Assembly (NCBI GenBank): GCA_934278925.1
Contig: CAKQWJ010000004.1
Coordinates: 51,562 to 115,561, forward strand
DNA: 64,000 nt
Direction of reading: 5' to 3'
DNA from: an uncultured Clostridia bacterium
GTDB taxonomy: Bacteria > Bacillota > Clostridia > Peptostreptococcales > Anaerovoracaceae
In this document: positions 51,888 through 60,336 of the stretch, piece by piece
Position numbering within the stretch: the first letter of the stretch is position 1
Layout: each line of letters starts with the position of its first letter
Notes under the pieces: generated by a model
Database searches by the model: none
What the model was told of the DNA's origin: nothing
The model's input: the letters and a program-made list of their open reading frames with translations, nothing else
Made by a program: the position numbers and the translations under genes

Positions 51888-53735
51888 ATGGCCAACTCAG
51901 AAATGAACAATCAAGAAAAATTTCAACTGGTGATTTCCGCAGATGGCGTGACATCCACGGATGAACGTTTTACGATGGATAAGTTATATCTGGGGGATAA
52001 CTACAAACCTCTAGGTGTGATCTTTCGAAATGCGGATGGGGAAGAAATTAAGCGCAAGCTGAATAAGGGCGAAAGAAGAGTCTCCTGCCAGACGCTTCCT
52101 CGTATTGCATGTCAGATCTTTGAAAAAGAATTGGCTTCTTTATCCGTGAAAGAAAAAGAAGCCTTCCCAATCTGCCGGTACGCCCCCAACATGGAGTTGA
52201 TTCGTGGCATTTATTCCGGGGTGGACGAATTCCGGCGGCATCGGAATTCCATTGAGTACGTGGTTTACAAATACGATGCGGAGAGACAGTTTGTATTCTA
52301 TTGCTGGAATCTTTTCTCTACCGTGATATTTGCACAGGAATGCTTGAAGCGGTTTGGGCATCCGGGAGATCAGTTTGTTCTCACATATCGTGAAAAGAAT
52401 GAGAAGGAAATGAACGAGAAGAAGGAGAGCGTTCCGGAGGCAGAACCGGTGCAGGAAACTTCCGGATACAACAATCCTTACTCTTCAATGCTGCTGGAAT
52501 CCAAGAATCTGATTTTTCGCGGTGCGCCGGGAACCGGGAAATCATATCTCGCAAAGGAAATTGCAGCGGATATTGTGAGTGACGGATATTACGATGATTG
52601 CAAATCCTTGACGGATGAGCAACGGAAACAAGTGGAATTTGTCCAATTTCACCCGAGCTACGATTACTCGGATTTTGTGGAAGGTCTCCGTCCCTGCATC
52701 AATGATGATGGGTCGATGGGCTTTGAACTGCAGGACGGCATCTTCAAGCAATTTATAAATCGCGCCCGAAAGAATTATGAGAATTCCTTGAAATCTAAAG
52801 AAATCATCGAAAAAGAGGTGTCGGTTCAGGATGCGATGATGGATTTCTTTTCAGGCATTGAGTTTGGGAAAGATACATTTAAAACAGTCAGCGGAAATGA
52901 ATTCACAATTACATCGGTGGATGAACGGTATATCAATCTATCTATTCCGGGTAATGCGATGGTGAATACGCTTTCTTTGAATGTAAGCGAGATTCAGCAG
53001 ATGCTGGAAGCGGATACAAAGTTCTCGAAGGTGAAGGATATTACAGCATTCTTCGGAAAAAAGTTTGCGACGCAGCAGTATTCTTACAATTTTGCGCTTT
53101 ACAATGAAATCCTGAAGAAGAAAGGGAAGAGAAAGAAAGTTATCCACCAGGAAGAGCTGAAGAAATACGTTTTTATCATCGATGAAATTAACCGAGGAGA
53201 AATATCGAAAATCTTCGGGGAGTTGTTCTTTGCCATTGATCCGGGGTACCGGGGCAGAGACGGAGAAGTCGCCACGCAGTATTCCAACCTGCATGCGAAT
53301 CCAAACGAGAAATTCTACATTCCGGAGAACGTCTACATTATCGGTACGATGAACGATATCGACCGTTCTGTGGACAGCTTCGATTTTGCAATGCGGCGGA
53401 GATTCCGATTTGTTGAAATCAAAGCGGATGAACGGTTGGAAATGCTGGAAAGCCTGGAAGACGAAGCATTGAAGAACGAAGCGATACAGCGTATGACCGC
53501 ATTGAATCAAGCCATAATCGATGTAGAAGATTTGAATCGGAACTATCAAATCGGCGCGTCCTATTTCTTGAAATTAAAAACACTATCCTTCGACGAACTG
53601 TGGACGGATTATCTGGAACCGCTTCTGCAGGAATACGTTCGAGGAATGTATGATGAAGAAGAACGGATGATTCAATTTGCAGAGGCGTACGGATATTCCA
53701 AGCAGAACCGCGGTGAAGCTGATGAAATGTCTTAG
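51888..53735 (+). CDS. mcrB: McrB-type AAA+ GTPase of a modification-dependent restriction system
   Basis: Motor subunit of McrBC restriction, 615 residues. The AAA+ core has Walker A FRGAPGTGKSYLAKE (about residue 210), Walker B YVFIIDEINRGEISKIFGEL and the McrB-type GTMNDIDRSVDSFDFAMRRR motif. Residues 1 to about 185 form a separate domain, presumably the modified-DNA reader; I do not recognise its fold. An insertion (about 300-400) precedes Walker B. It overlaps mcrC by 14 nt. GTP-driven translocation with McrC cutting DNA is established for the family. Confidence 0.93.
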   Translation: MANSEMNNQEKFQLVISADGVTSTDERFTMDKLYLGDNYKPLGVIFRNADGEEIKRKLNKGERRVSCQTLPRIACQIFEKELASLSVKEKEAFPICRYAPNMELIRGIYSGVDEFRRHRNSIEYVVYKYDAERQFVFYCWNLFSTVIFAQECLKRFGHPGDQFVLTYREKNEKEMNEKKESVPEAEPVQETSGYNNPYSSMLLESKNLIFRGAPGTGKSYLAKEIAADIVSDGYYDDCKSLTDEQRKQVEFVQFHPSYDYSDFVEGLRPCINDDGSMGFELQDGIFKQFINRARKNYENSLKSKEIIEKEVSVQDAMMDFFSGIEFGKDTFKTVSGNEFTITSVDERYINLSIPGNAMVNTLSLNVSEIQQMLEADTKFSKVKDITAFFGKKFATQQYSYNFALYNEILKKKGKRKKVIHQEELKKYVFIIDEINRGEISKIFGELFFAIDPGYRGRDGEVATQYSNLHANPNEKFYIPENVYIIGTMNDIDRSVDSFDFAMRRRFRFVEIKADERLEMLESLEDEALKNEAIQRMTALNQAIIDVEDLNRNYQIGASYFLKLKTLSFDELWTDYLEPLLQEYVRGMYDEEERMIQFAEAYGYSKQNRGEADEMS

Positions 53736-55062
53736 AATTAAAGATAATCGGCAAGTAAAGAAGACGGAATTTCGCGAGATTGAGAATCTGACAGAACGGA
53801 TTGCGGATAAAACACTGGACCGTTTGGAACAAGAGGGCGTATTTGTTTTTCCCCGGCGCGTTGCAGATTCCGACGACCTTTCCGGAACCCAAACGATTCT
53901 GCAGAGTTTGAACGATAGCTTTCGTTCCGGAAATGTGATGGGATTCATCGGCTATGGAGACGAACGACTAATTATTGAATCTCGGTTCAGTAATGACAGA
54001 GAAGATTATTTTTTTCAGTATCTGCTGGAGAAAGTGATGGATTTTCCAAGCATCGTGAACCTGGAATCCGATGCGGACTACGACAGTCGGCTGTTTAATT
54101 TCCTGCTGTTTCTGTTTCCCTATCATCTTCAAAATGCGATGAGAAAAGGGCTGTTCAAGAAATACATTCGGCGCAGATACAACGATGCTCATGTTAAGGG
54201 GACCATCGATGTGGCGCGGCATATTGAAAAGAATACTCCATTTTTGGGAAATGTGGCATACAGCCAGCGGGAATTCGCCTACGACAACGAGTTGATGGAA
54301 TTGGTTCGCCATACCATCGAATTCATCAAAAGCAAATCATATGGCAGCAGCCTGTTATTTCCGGTAAAAGAAGAGGTCAAGCTCGTAATCGATGCGACCG
54401 CAGGGTATGAATTCTACGATCGTCAGAAGATTATGGAAGCCAATAAAAGAAATTCGGTTCGTCACGCGTATTTTAGAGAATACTCGGACTTGCAGCGCTT
54501 GTGCCTTTTGATTTTACAACATCAAAAACATCGCATCGGATTGGGTGCCCGGCGGGTGTATGGGATTCTCTTTGATGGGGCGTGGCTCTGGGAGGAGTAC
54601 ATCGGTTCTCTGATTTCCGGAAACGATAAGGATGAAGATCGCTTCTATCATCCGAAGAACACCAAGGGGACCGGAGCACAGAGATTGTTTCATGGCGGCG
54701 TTGGACTGATTTTTCCGGATTTTATCAGTAAAGAGAAGCAGCCAAGGATTATTGCAGATGCGAAATACAAGCCCCTCGAAAATATTGGCAATAAAGATTA
54801 TCTGCAGGTATTGGCCTACATGTTCCGCTTCGATGCGAAGACGGGATATTATCTTTATCCGGAAGCATCCGGTGCAGATGATGCAGAACTTCGGATGAAT
54901 CGCGGCCTCACATACGAAAATAATGTTGCGCCGCGAGAAGATATTCGTGTTATAAAACATGGCCTTCAAATTCCAACGGGGACGAGCAGCTATGCGTCCT
55001 TTGCAGCGGAAATGAAAAAGAGCGAGAAGGCATTTCAGAAAGTGTTGATTAAGAACAGTTAG
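53722..55062 (+). CDS. mcrC: McrC-type nuclease subunit
   Basis: Partner nuclease of McrB, 446 residues. The N-terminal part binds McrB; the C-terminal PD-(D/E)xK nuclease has LIFPDFISKEKQPRIIADAKYKPL-like features, with D in FPDF and the DAK catalytic pair. HVKGTIDVARHIEKN is typical of McrC. The start at ATG 53722 lies inside the end of mcrB; the frame is open upstream, but the conserved part begins here. A third gene follows 9 nt later. Confidence 0.93.
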   Translation: MKCLRIKDNRQVKKTEFREIENLTERIADKTLDRLEQEGVFVFPRRVADSDDLSGTQTILQSLNDSFRSGNVMGFIGYGDERLIIESRFSNDREDYFFQYLLEKVMDFPSIVNLESDADYDSRLFNFLLFLFPYHLQNAMRKGLFKKYIRRRYNDAHVKGTIDVARHIEKNTPFLGNVAYSQREFAYDNELMELVRHTIEFIKSKSYGSSLLFPVKEEVKLVIDATAGYEFYDRQKIMEANKRNSVRHAYFREYSDLQRLCLLILQHQKHRIGLGARRVYGILFDGAWLWEEYIGSLISGNDKDEDRFYHPKNTKGTGAQRLFHGGVGLIFPDFISKEKQPRIIADAKYKPLENIGNKDYLQVLAYMFRFDAKTGYYLYPEASGADDAELRMNRGLTYENNVAPREDIRVIKHGLQIPTGTSSYASFAAEMKKSEKAFQKVLIKNS

Positions 55063-55071
55063 GAGGCACAT

Positions 55072-57684
55072 ATGGCGAAGGAATGTTCTATATGCGGAAA
55101 GAAATTGGGTTTCCTGTCGGGGAAAGTGACGGTATCGGACGGAATCGTCTGCGATTCCTGCTGGTTTGCCGCGGGTCTGGATCTGAGCATTAACTGCATG
55201 ATGACCGTTGCCAATCGCACCGTGAACCAGCTCCGGGACATGATTGAAATCGAGGTGCTCAAGCGGGCGGCGGAGCTGACGGGACGGACGGATCTGGCGG
55301 CAGCGGCCCCGAAGGCAGAGGCTCCGGCAGAGAAGACCCCGGAGGTAAAAACAACACCGGCGCGGAAGGCGGGGGCGACCGATGCCAAACCGGTGGACAT
55401 CATTCTGGAAGTGGGCAGGGACCGGAAGGTGAATTTCCAATGCGTGGGACAGCCGGTCATCAACCTGGAAGATTTGATTCAGGGCAATGAGATGATCATC
55501 GGAGATGGTTTTATCCTTAACCAAAGCAAAGAAACCTTGCCGGACGTTCGAATCGCCTGTGAATTCCAGCCGGCCATCGTGGATCCGGGACTCCTGTACT
55601 ACGAAGAGGGTACTTTTACCGCAGGCGTGGAAGGCAAGTTCGAAATCGACGATCCGCCGGTGAACCTGGAGGAGTACGCGAAAATCAAACGCACCCGGAA
55701 CGGCAAAATCCGTTTCACCCTGTTCATGGGGGAGCAGGAGGTGGGCACCGCGGAGTGCGGCATGCGGGTGAAGCCGGCGCCGGAAGAAGAAATGCAGAAA
55801 TACATGAAGTCGGTGATGTACGAGACGGAAAAGAACGCCTCCGGTCCGGTGAACGTGTTTTTATACGCCCGGGCGGACGGCACCTTCGACGAGGACCTGA
55901 TGCGGCGGCCGGACCTGCTGTACGCCATGTACGCCAACGGTCAGGAACAGCTGATCGGGGACGTGTACGTGGCCAACGAAACCGGCAAAAAACTCAAGAA
56001 CATCCAGTTCCGGGCGGATTTTACGTCGGACATTCTGGAACCGGTGGATGTTTTTCTGGGGGATGTGCCGGCGGGGGAGAACATCGTCTTTGAGGTGGAC
56101 GACCCGGCCATCAACCTCCGCAAATTAGAGCAGATTACGGAAATCGAGACCTGCACCGCCACCTACACCCTCACCGTGAACGGCAAAAAAGTCTCGGAGG
56201 CCTGCGGCCGTGTGACGATCTGTCCGTACGACCAGTGGAACGGCGCACTGGTTCTACTGCCGGCCTACATGACGCCGAACCATCCGGACATCATCGGGCT
56301 CCTGCAGCAGGCGGCGCGCTGGATGCAGAAGGAGGGCATGAACCCGTCCCTGGAGGGCTATCAGGGCGATGCCAAAAGGGTGGAAGAGATGACCATGGGC
56401 GTGTACAACGCCATAAAAGAAGCCGGCATCATCTATTCGAATCCGCCGGCCAGCTTCTTCGGACCGCAGCGGGTGCGTCTGGGGGAGACGGTGATGCAGC
56501 AGAAATTTGCTACCTGCATGGACATTACCGTGCTCTTCGCTTCCTGTCTGGAATCCTTTGGACTCCATCCGGTCCTGATTACGGCACCGGCACATATTTT
56601 TGCCGGCGTGTGGCTGACTTCCAAAGGCCGATGCAGCGAGCCGGTTCTTTCCGATACGGCGCAGCTGCGGAAGCTCATTAAGGAGGGGAAACTGGTGGCT
56701 TTGGAATGCACCGCCATGACCTTGGGGAAGAACCTTTCCTATAAAGAGGCGAGGAAGGAAGCGGAAGAAATCCTGAAGGCGCTGGACGAAAACAAAATCC
56801 CGGATAACGATTGCATCGACGTGCAGCTGGTGCGGAACATCGGCATCCGGCCGATTCCGATGCGCCGAAATCCGGCCGGCGTCATCGCCGAACCGGCGGA
56901 AGCTCGGGTGGATTCGACCGCCGCCGGAAAGGCGCCGGCTGAGAACGTCGAAGATGCCGGCAAGGCGCCGGCTGAGACCGATGCGAAGGCACCTTGCAAA
57001 AGCCCGGCGAAAACCAAGGCCCCGGCGAAAGAAAAGCCGGCGGTCCCGGAGATTTCCGAAGCCGCCGAAGCCATTGAAGCTGCAGCTACTGTCAAAACTC
57101 CGGCCGCCGCAGCTTCCGCGGAACCCCTCCGCTACATTCGGGAAGAGTACTGCGTGTTCGAGAAAGACCTCTCGCAGATTACCATCGATAATTTCTACGA
57201 CCGTCAGACCAAAAAGCTGATCAAGGAGGCCATTTCGGAAATCGTGCAAGTGGAAGGCCCAATCAGCCAGCCGGCACTGATTCGCACCCTGATTAATTCC
57301 ACCGGTCTGGGCAGGGCCGGCAAAAACATCTCGGAACACCTGGATAAGCTGGTGGCCACGGCGGACGTAAAAATCACCCGTCAGTCCGGGGTGCGCTTCC
57401 TGTGGAATCACGGCTCGGATCCGGCAGACTATCACACCTTCCGCTTCCGGGAACAGCGAAGCACGGAGGACATCTGCAAATACGAACTGAAGAATGCCGT
57501 GTGCTGTCTGCTTCAGGAGAACGGCCCTATGACCAAGGAAGAAATCACCAAAGCCATGGTGAACTTGCTGGGATACAGCCGCTCCAGCCACCGAATCGAG
57601 GAATGCGCGGCGGACGCCATCAAGGCGGCCCGGGAACTGAAGGCCATCGAGCAGAACGAGCGGAAGCAGTTTGTAATGCGTTGA
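55072..57684 (+). CDS. DUF4428, transglutaminase-like and DUF3320 multi-domain protein
   Basis: An 870-residue protein. Order: DUF4428 zinc ribbon (C5, C8, C27, C30); Ala/Pro linker; two beta-rich segments (about 110-230 and 245-390) that look like tandem Ig-like repeats (VNLEEYAKIKRTRNG, INLRKLEQITEIETC); a transglutaminase/DUF4011-like core with C482 in QKFATCMDITVLFASCLES and H508 in TAPAHIFAGVWL; a long Ala/Pro/Lys linker (about 612-680); then DUF3320 (ITIDNFYDRQTKKLIKEAI, VQVEGPISQPALIRTLINS) and a final helical repeat. Relatives usually carry a superfamily-1 helicase and a Vsr-like nuclease between the last two parts; both are absent. It is the last gene of the McrBC operon and more GC-rich than its neighbours. 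Confidence 0.8.
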   Translation: MAKECSICGKKLGFLSGKVTVSDGIVCDSCWFAAGLDLSINCMMTVANRTVNQLRDMIEIEVLKRAAELTGRTDLAAAAPKAEAPAEKTPEVKTTPARKAGATDAKPVDIILEVGRDRKVNFQCVGQPVINLEDLIQGNEMIIGDGFILNQSKETLPDVRIACEFQPAIVDPGLLYYEEGTFTAGVEGKFEIDDPPVNLEEYAKIKRTRNGKIRFTLFMGEQEVGTAECGMRVKPAPEEEMQKYMKSVMYETEKNASGPVNVFLYARADGTFDEDLMRRPDLLYAMYANGQEQLIGDVYVANETGKKLKNIQFRADFTSDILEPVDVFLGDVPAGENIVFEVDDPAINLRKLEQITEIETCTATYTLTVNGKKVSEACGRVTICPYDQWNGALVLLPAYMTPNHPDIIGLLQQAARWMQKEGMNPSLEGYQGDAKRVEEMTMGVYNAIKEAGIIYSNPPASFFGPQRVRLGETVMQQKFATCMDITVLFASCLESFGLHPVLITAPAHIFAGVWLTSKGRCSEPVLSDTAQLRKLIKEGKLVALECTAMTLGKNLSYKEARKEAEEILKALDENKIPDNDCIDVQLVRNIGIRPIPMRRNPAGVIAEPAEARVDSTAAGKAPAENVEDAGKAPAETDAKAPCKSPAKTKAPAKEKPAVPEISEAAEAIEAAATVKTPAAAASAEPLRYIREEYCVFEKDLSQITIDNFYDRQTKKLIKEAISEIVQVEGPISQPALIRTLINSTGLGRAGKNISEHLDKLVATADVKITRQSGVRFLWNHGSDPADYHTFRFREQRSTEDICKYELKNAVCCLLQENGPMTKEEITKAMVNLLGYSRSSHRIEECAADAIKAARELKAIEQNERKQFVMR

Positions 57685-57753
57685 GGAGCAAGAGATGGAA
57701 TGGAAGTAAATAATAGTGCTTACATGTCTTGTAATTTGTGGAATAAAAATTTT

Positions 57754-57782
57754 TTGACATTTTCACAGATGCGTGCTAATAT
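57754..57782 (+). promoter_or_regulatory. promoter of the antitoxin-type RNA
   Basis: TTGACA (57754-57759), 17-bp spacer, TAATAT (57777-57782). It drives transcription toward the small toxin gene on the opposite strand. Confidence 0.7.
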
Positions 57783-57788
57783 GACTAC

Positions 57789-57885
57789 AGAAGAAGAGTG
57801 CTACCGATAGACGGTTAGTCCGTTTACTATTTGAAATATCTATCAAAGATAACCGCTTAGTTTGCAGACAGGGCGGTTATTTTTG
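57789..57885 (+). ncRNA. antisense RNA, putative type I antitoxin
   Basis: Predicted transcript of about 95 nt from the promoter at 57754. It ends in an intrinsic terminator ATAACCGC...GCGGTTAT plus T4 (57849-57885), which overlaps the last codons of the 32-residue toxin gene. Its 5' part GTGCTACCGATAGACGGTTA (from 57798) is closely related to the 5' end of the converging toxin mRNA (inverted copy at 58050-58078). Confidence 0.65.
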
Positions 57886-57975
57886 TGGCTTATTATTATC
57901 CTTGCCAAAGGTATATCCAAGACCAAAGCAGGTTAAGCCGAAGCTTACCACCGCTATGAAGTCAACAATACTCAT
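57877..57975 (-). CDS. 32-residue hydrophobic peptide, putative type I toxin
   Basis: The peptide MSIVDFIAVVSFGLTCFGLG continues into a short polar tail (YTFGKDNNKPQK). It is a single membrane helix with a charged end, the shape of holin-like or Fst/TxpA-type toxins. AAAGGAGGG lies 8 nt upstream of ATG 57975. Its mRNA would start near 58082 from the minus promoter at 58089-58117, giving a leader of about 100 nt with a stable GAGGGTCACAGTCCCTC hairpin. The convergent antisense RNA overlaps its 3' end. I infer a type I toxin-antitoxin locus; no homologue can be checked here. Confidence 0.72.
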   Translation of the reverse strand: MSIVDFIAVVSFGLTCFGLGYTFGKDNNKPQK

Positions 57976-58088
57976 GGCTTAGCCCTCCTTTCCAGTGGAT
58001 TCCCTTTCGGGTTTCTATGTAATCAGAGGGTCACAGTCCCTCTGTTGAAGGACTAACCGCCTACCGTTATGGTAGCACCCATGTTTTG

Positions 58089-58117
58089 ATTATAACAGTC
58101 TGAAATTGTCAGCGCAA
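58089..58117 (-). promoter_or_regulatory. promoter of the small toxin
   Basis: On the minus strand TTGCGC (58112-58117), 17-bp spacer, TATAAT (58089-58094). The predicted transcript begins with GTGCTACC, matching the start of the converging antisense RNA. Confidence 0.65.
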
Positions 58118-58250
58118 TATAAAGTCGATAGCGTGTGGATTCGGGCAAGCCGAAGTCACGCGGAGCCCGGCCGAATAAGGCGGAAGGAAGCAGTTCGCAA
58201 CTTTTTTCCAAGATTAAACCCAACACATGAGTTAATATATAACTACGTTA

Positions 58251-58339
58251 AAGGCACAAGCAGCAATCCAACATCGGACCCGGATTGGCCGTCGGGTGAG
58301 TCCGGGTGCGGGCGCAAGTCCGTGTTCTAAACGTGCCTT
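58251..58339 (+). ncRNA. structured RNA candidate upstream of the DUF2828 gene
   Basis: AAGGCAC (58251-58257) pairs with GTGCCTT (58333-58339) to close an 89-nt domain followed by GTTTTT. Inside are a CGGAC..CCC / GGG..GTCCG stem with a bulged TGA, and GGGC-GCAA-GTCC with a GNRA tetraloop. It ends about 20 nt before the start of a Ro60-like gene. Ro60 homologues in bacteria often have a Y RNA encoded beside them with paired ends, so a Y-RNA-like role is possible. A leader terminator or cis-regulator is the alternative. Confidence 0.45.
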
Positions 58340-58360
58340 GTTTTTATGTGGAGGTTTACT

Positions 58361-59851
58361 ATGCTGAACGCAATTAAGAGAGAAGCAAATATCACTTATA
58401 CGGAAAACGGTGCCGTGACTTATCGGTCGACGATGTCGGACTGTTTGGATTTTTTTTCTACGGCGGGCGCATTGCGGAGCGCTGAAGAGGAGGAAATCAT
58501 AAAAAGATTTCTTCGTGCCTACGGGGAAAATCCGGACATGGCCATGAAGATTCTTTTTTTTACACGAGATGTGAGAGAGGGTCTGGGGGAGCGACGGGTC
58601 TTTCGGACGATTCTTCGGGCGATGGGCAATTTGCATCCGGAATCCGTGAAGAAGAACATCCCGTTCATCGGGGAATACGGAAGATATGACGACCTGCTGT
58701 GTCTGCTGGACACCGCCTGCCGGGCGGAAACGGTGGCGTTCATCCGGGAGCGGTTGGAAGCGGACTGCCGAAATCTGGGTCAGGGGAAGCCGGTTTCCCT
58801 GCTGGCCAAGTGGCTGCCGTCCGTCAACGCGACCAACCGGGAAACCGTGAGAACGGCCGTGACCCTGGCAAAACTCCTGGGGATGAAGCCGGCGGAATAC
58901 CGGAAAACCCTTTCGGCTTTGCGGAAGGCGGAGAACCTGCTGGAAAATAATTTGCGGGAAAAAGATTATTCCTTCGATTATTCCAAGCAGCCGTCGAACG
59001 CTTTGTTTAAGTACAGAGCGGCGTTCCTGCGAAACGATTCGGAGCGCTATACGGATTTCATGAATAAGGTAAGCCGCGGGGAGGCGGTGCTTCATGCGGA
59101 TAATCTATTGCCGTACGAGCTGGTGCGCAAGTGCCTGAGAACGGACATCGATCAACCGTTTAATGAGGATTTATCCCCGGAGGAAAAGACGGTGCTGAAC
59201 ACCACTTGGGATGCGTTGCCGGATTTTGGCAACGGGGAGAATGCGCTTGCGGTCGTGGACGCTTCCGGTTCCATGTATTTGGATTATCGGGAATATCAGG
59301 TGATTCCGGCAACAGTGGCTTTTTCCTTGGGAATCTACTTCGCGGAGCGCAATAAAGGACAATTTCATAATCACTTTATGACGTTCTCGTCGTCGCCGCA
59401 GCTTCTGCAGCTGAAGGGAGAGAACTTCGTGGAGAAGGTAGAGTACCTGAGCACTTTTGACAAAGTTGCGGATACCAACCTGGAGGCGGTTTTCCGTGTC
59501 CTTTTGGAGGCCGCGGTGAAGAACCGCATTCCGCAGGAGGACTTGCCGTCCACGCTGTACATTATCTCCGATATGGAATTCAATGAGTGCACGCAGGATT
59601 CCGATGCGACGAATTTCCATAACGCGCAGGAAATGTTCCGGGCGGCGGGGTACCGGCTTCCGAAGGTGGTGTTCTGGAACGTGGCCAGCCGGTGGCAGCA
59701 GCAGCCGGTGACCCAGAACGAGCAGGGCGCCGTTCTGGTCAGCGGCTGCAACCCGCGCCTCTTCTCCCAGGTGATTTCCGGAGAGGTGAATCCGGAGAAA
59801 TTCATGCGGGAGATCCTCGGGAGCGCACGCTATGCGGCGATTGTCGCATAG
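58361..59851 (+). CDS. DUF2828 (TROVE/Ro60-like) protein with von Willebrand A domain
   Basis: A 496-residue protein. The N-terminal ~280 residues form a helical-repeat ring-like region with MKILFFTRDVREGLGERRVF, IGEYGRYDDLL and LLAKWLPSVNATNRET, typical of DUF2828 and related to TROVE/Ro60. The C-terminal vWA domain has a MIDAS start AVVDASGSMYLDY and STLYIISDMEFNEC. Ro60-like proteins bind structured and misfolded RNA. ATG 58361 has TGGAGG six nt upstream. A structured RNA candidate lies directly in front of it. Confidence 0.85.
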   Translation: MLNAIKREANITYTENGAVTYRSTMSDCLDFFSTAGALRSAEEEEIIKRFLRAYGENPDMAMKILFFTRDVREGLGERRVFRTILRAMGNLHPESVKKNIPFIGEYGRYDDLLCLLDTACRAETVAFIRERLEADCRNLGQGKPVSLLAKWLPSVNATNRETVRTAVTLAKLLGMKPAEYRKTLSALRKAENLLENNLREKDYSFDYSKQPSNALFKYRAAFLRNDSERYTDFMNKVSRGEAVLHADNLLPYELVRKCLRTDIDQPFNEDLSPEEKTVLNTTWDALPDFGNGENALAVVDASGSMYLDYREYQVIPATVAFSLGIYFAERNKGQFHNHFMTFSSSPQLLQLKGENFVEKVEYLSTFDKVADTNLEAVFRVLLEAAVKNRIPQEDLPSTLYIISDMEFNECTQDSDATNFHNAQEMFRAAGYRLPKVVFWNVASRWQQQPVTQNEQGAVLVSGCNPRLFSQVISGEVNPEKFMREILGSARYAAIVA

Positions 59852-59956
59852 CGTGCGGGTTTGGGCACAAGGAGGCCGGCCCGGCAAGGCAGAAAGAGGC
59901 CGGCAAGAGAAGGCCGGCCCAGTAAGGCAGAAAGGGGCCGGGCGGGAGGAGATGAA

Positions 59957-60268
59957 AAGAATTGACGACGAACCGGGAAGGGGGGGCATTCGTCGTCAAT
60001 TCTTTCTTTTGATATGATGAGAAGTAATGCGCGGGGGCCGGTGGACCTCCGCGCATTACTTCCTTTTGGAATGATGATGAGAAGTGCTGAGCGGAGGCCG
60101 GGGGGGCCTCTGCTCAGCACTTTTCGCTTTTGGATTATGATGATGAGAAGAGATGAACGGGGTCGCCGAAGGGACCTCCGTTCATCTCTTTTCGTCTTTC
60201 ATCGGAAGGCGGACTTGGTGCACCGGGAACGAAGGGACAGGGCTTTGCGGGTTTCGGTGCACCAAGTC
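59957..60268. repeat. cluster of five long-stem hairpins
   Basis: Successive hairpins with 13-18-bp stems: GAATTGACGACGAA (59957-60004), GAAGTAATGCGCGG (60021-60062), AAGTGCTGAGCGGAGGCC (60082-60122), AAGAGATGAACGG (60148-60190) and GACTTGGTGCACC (60212-60268). The middle three are each preceded by a TGATGAG lead. Stem sequences differ but length, purine-rich left arm and GC-rich loop are alike. The first stem also occurs at 31667-31709, and AGAGATG stems occur at 16742 and 31738. A GGCCGG-rich tract (59870-59945) precedes them. Confidence 0.8.
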
Positions 60269-60336
60269 AGGACCGGCCGCCGGCCGGTGGCGGTGCCGGT
60301 CCAATTAAATTATCTGCCTCGTGCGCATGCAATCCC

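Noticed and set aside
58251..58339. tRNA gene or YrlA-type tRNA mimic
   Set aside because: There is a 7-bp closing stem but no T arm with TTCRANNC between paired 5-bp arms, no clear D arm and no anticodon arm.
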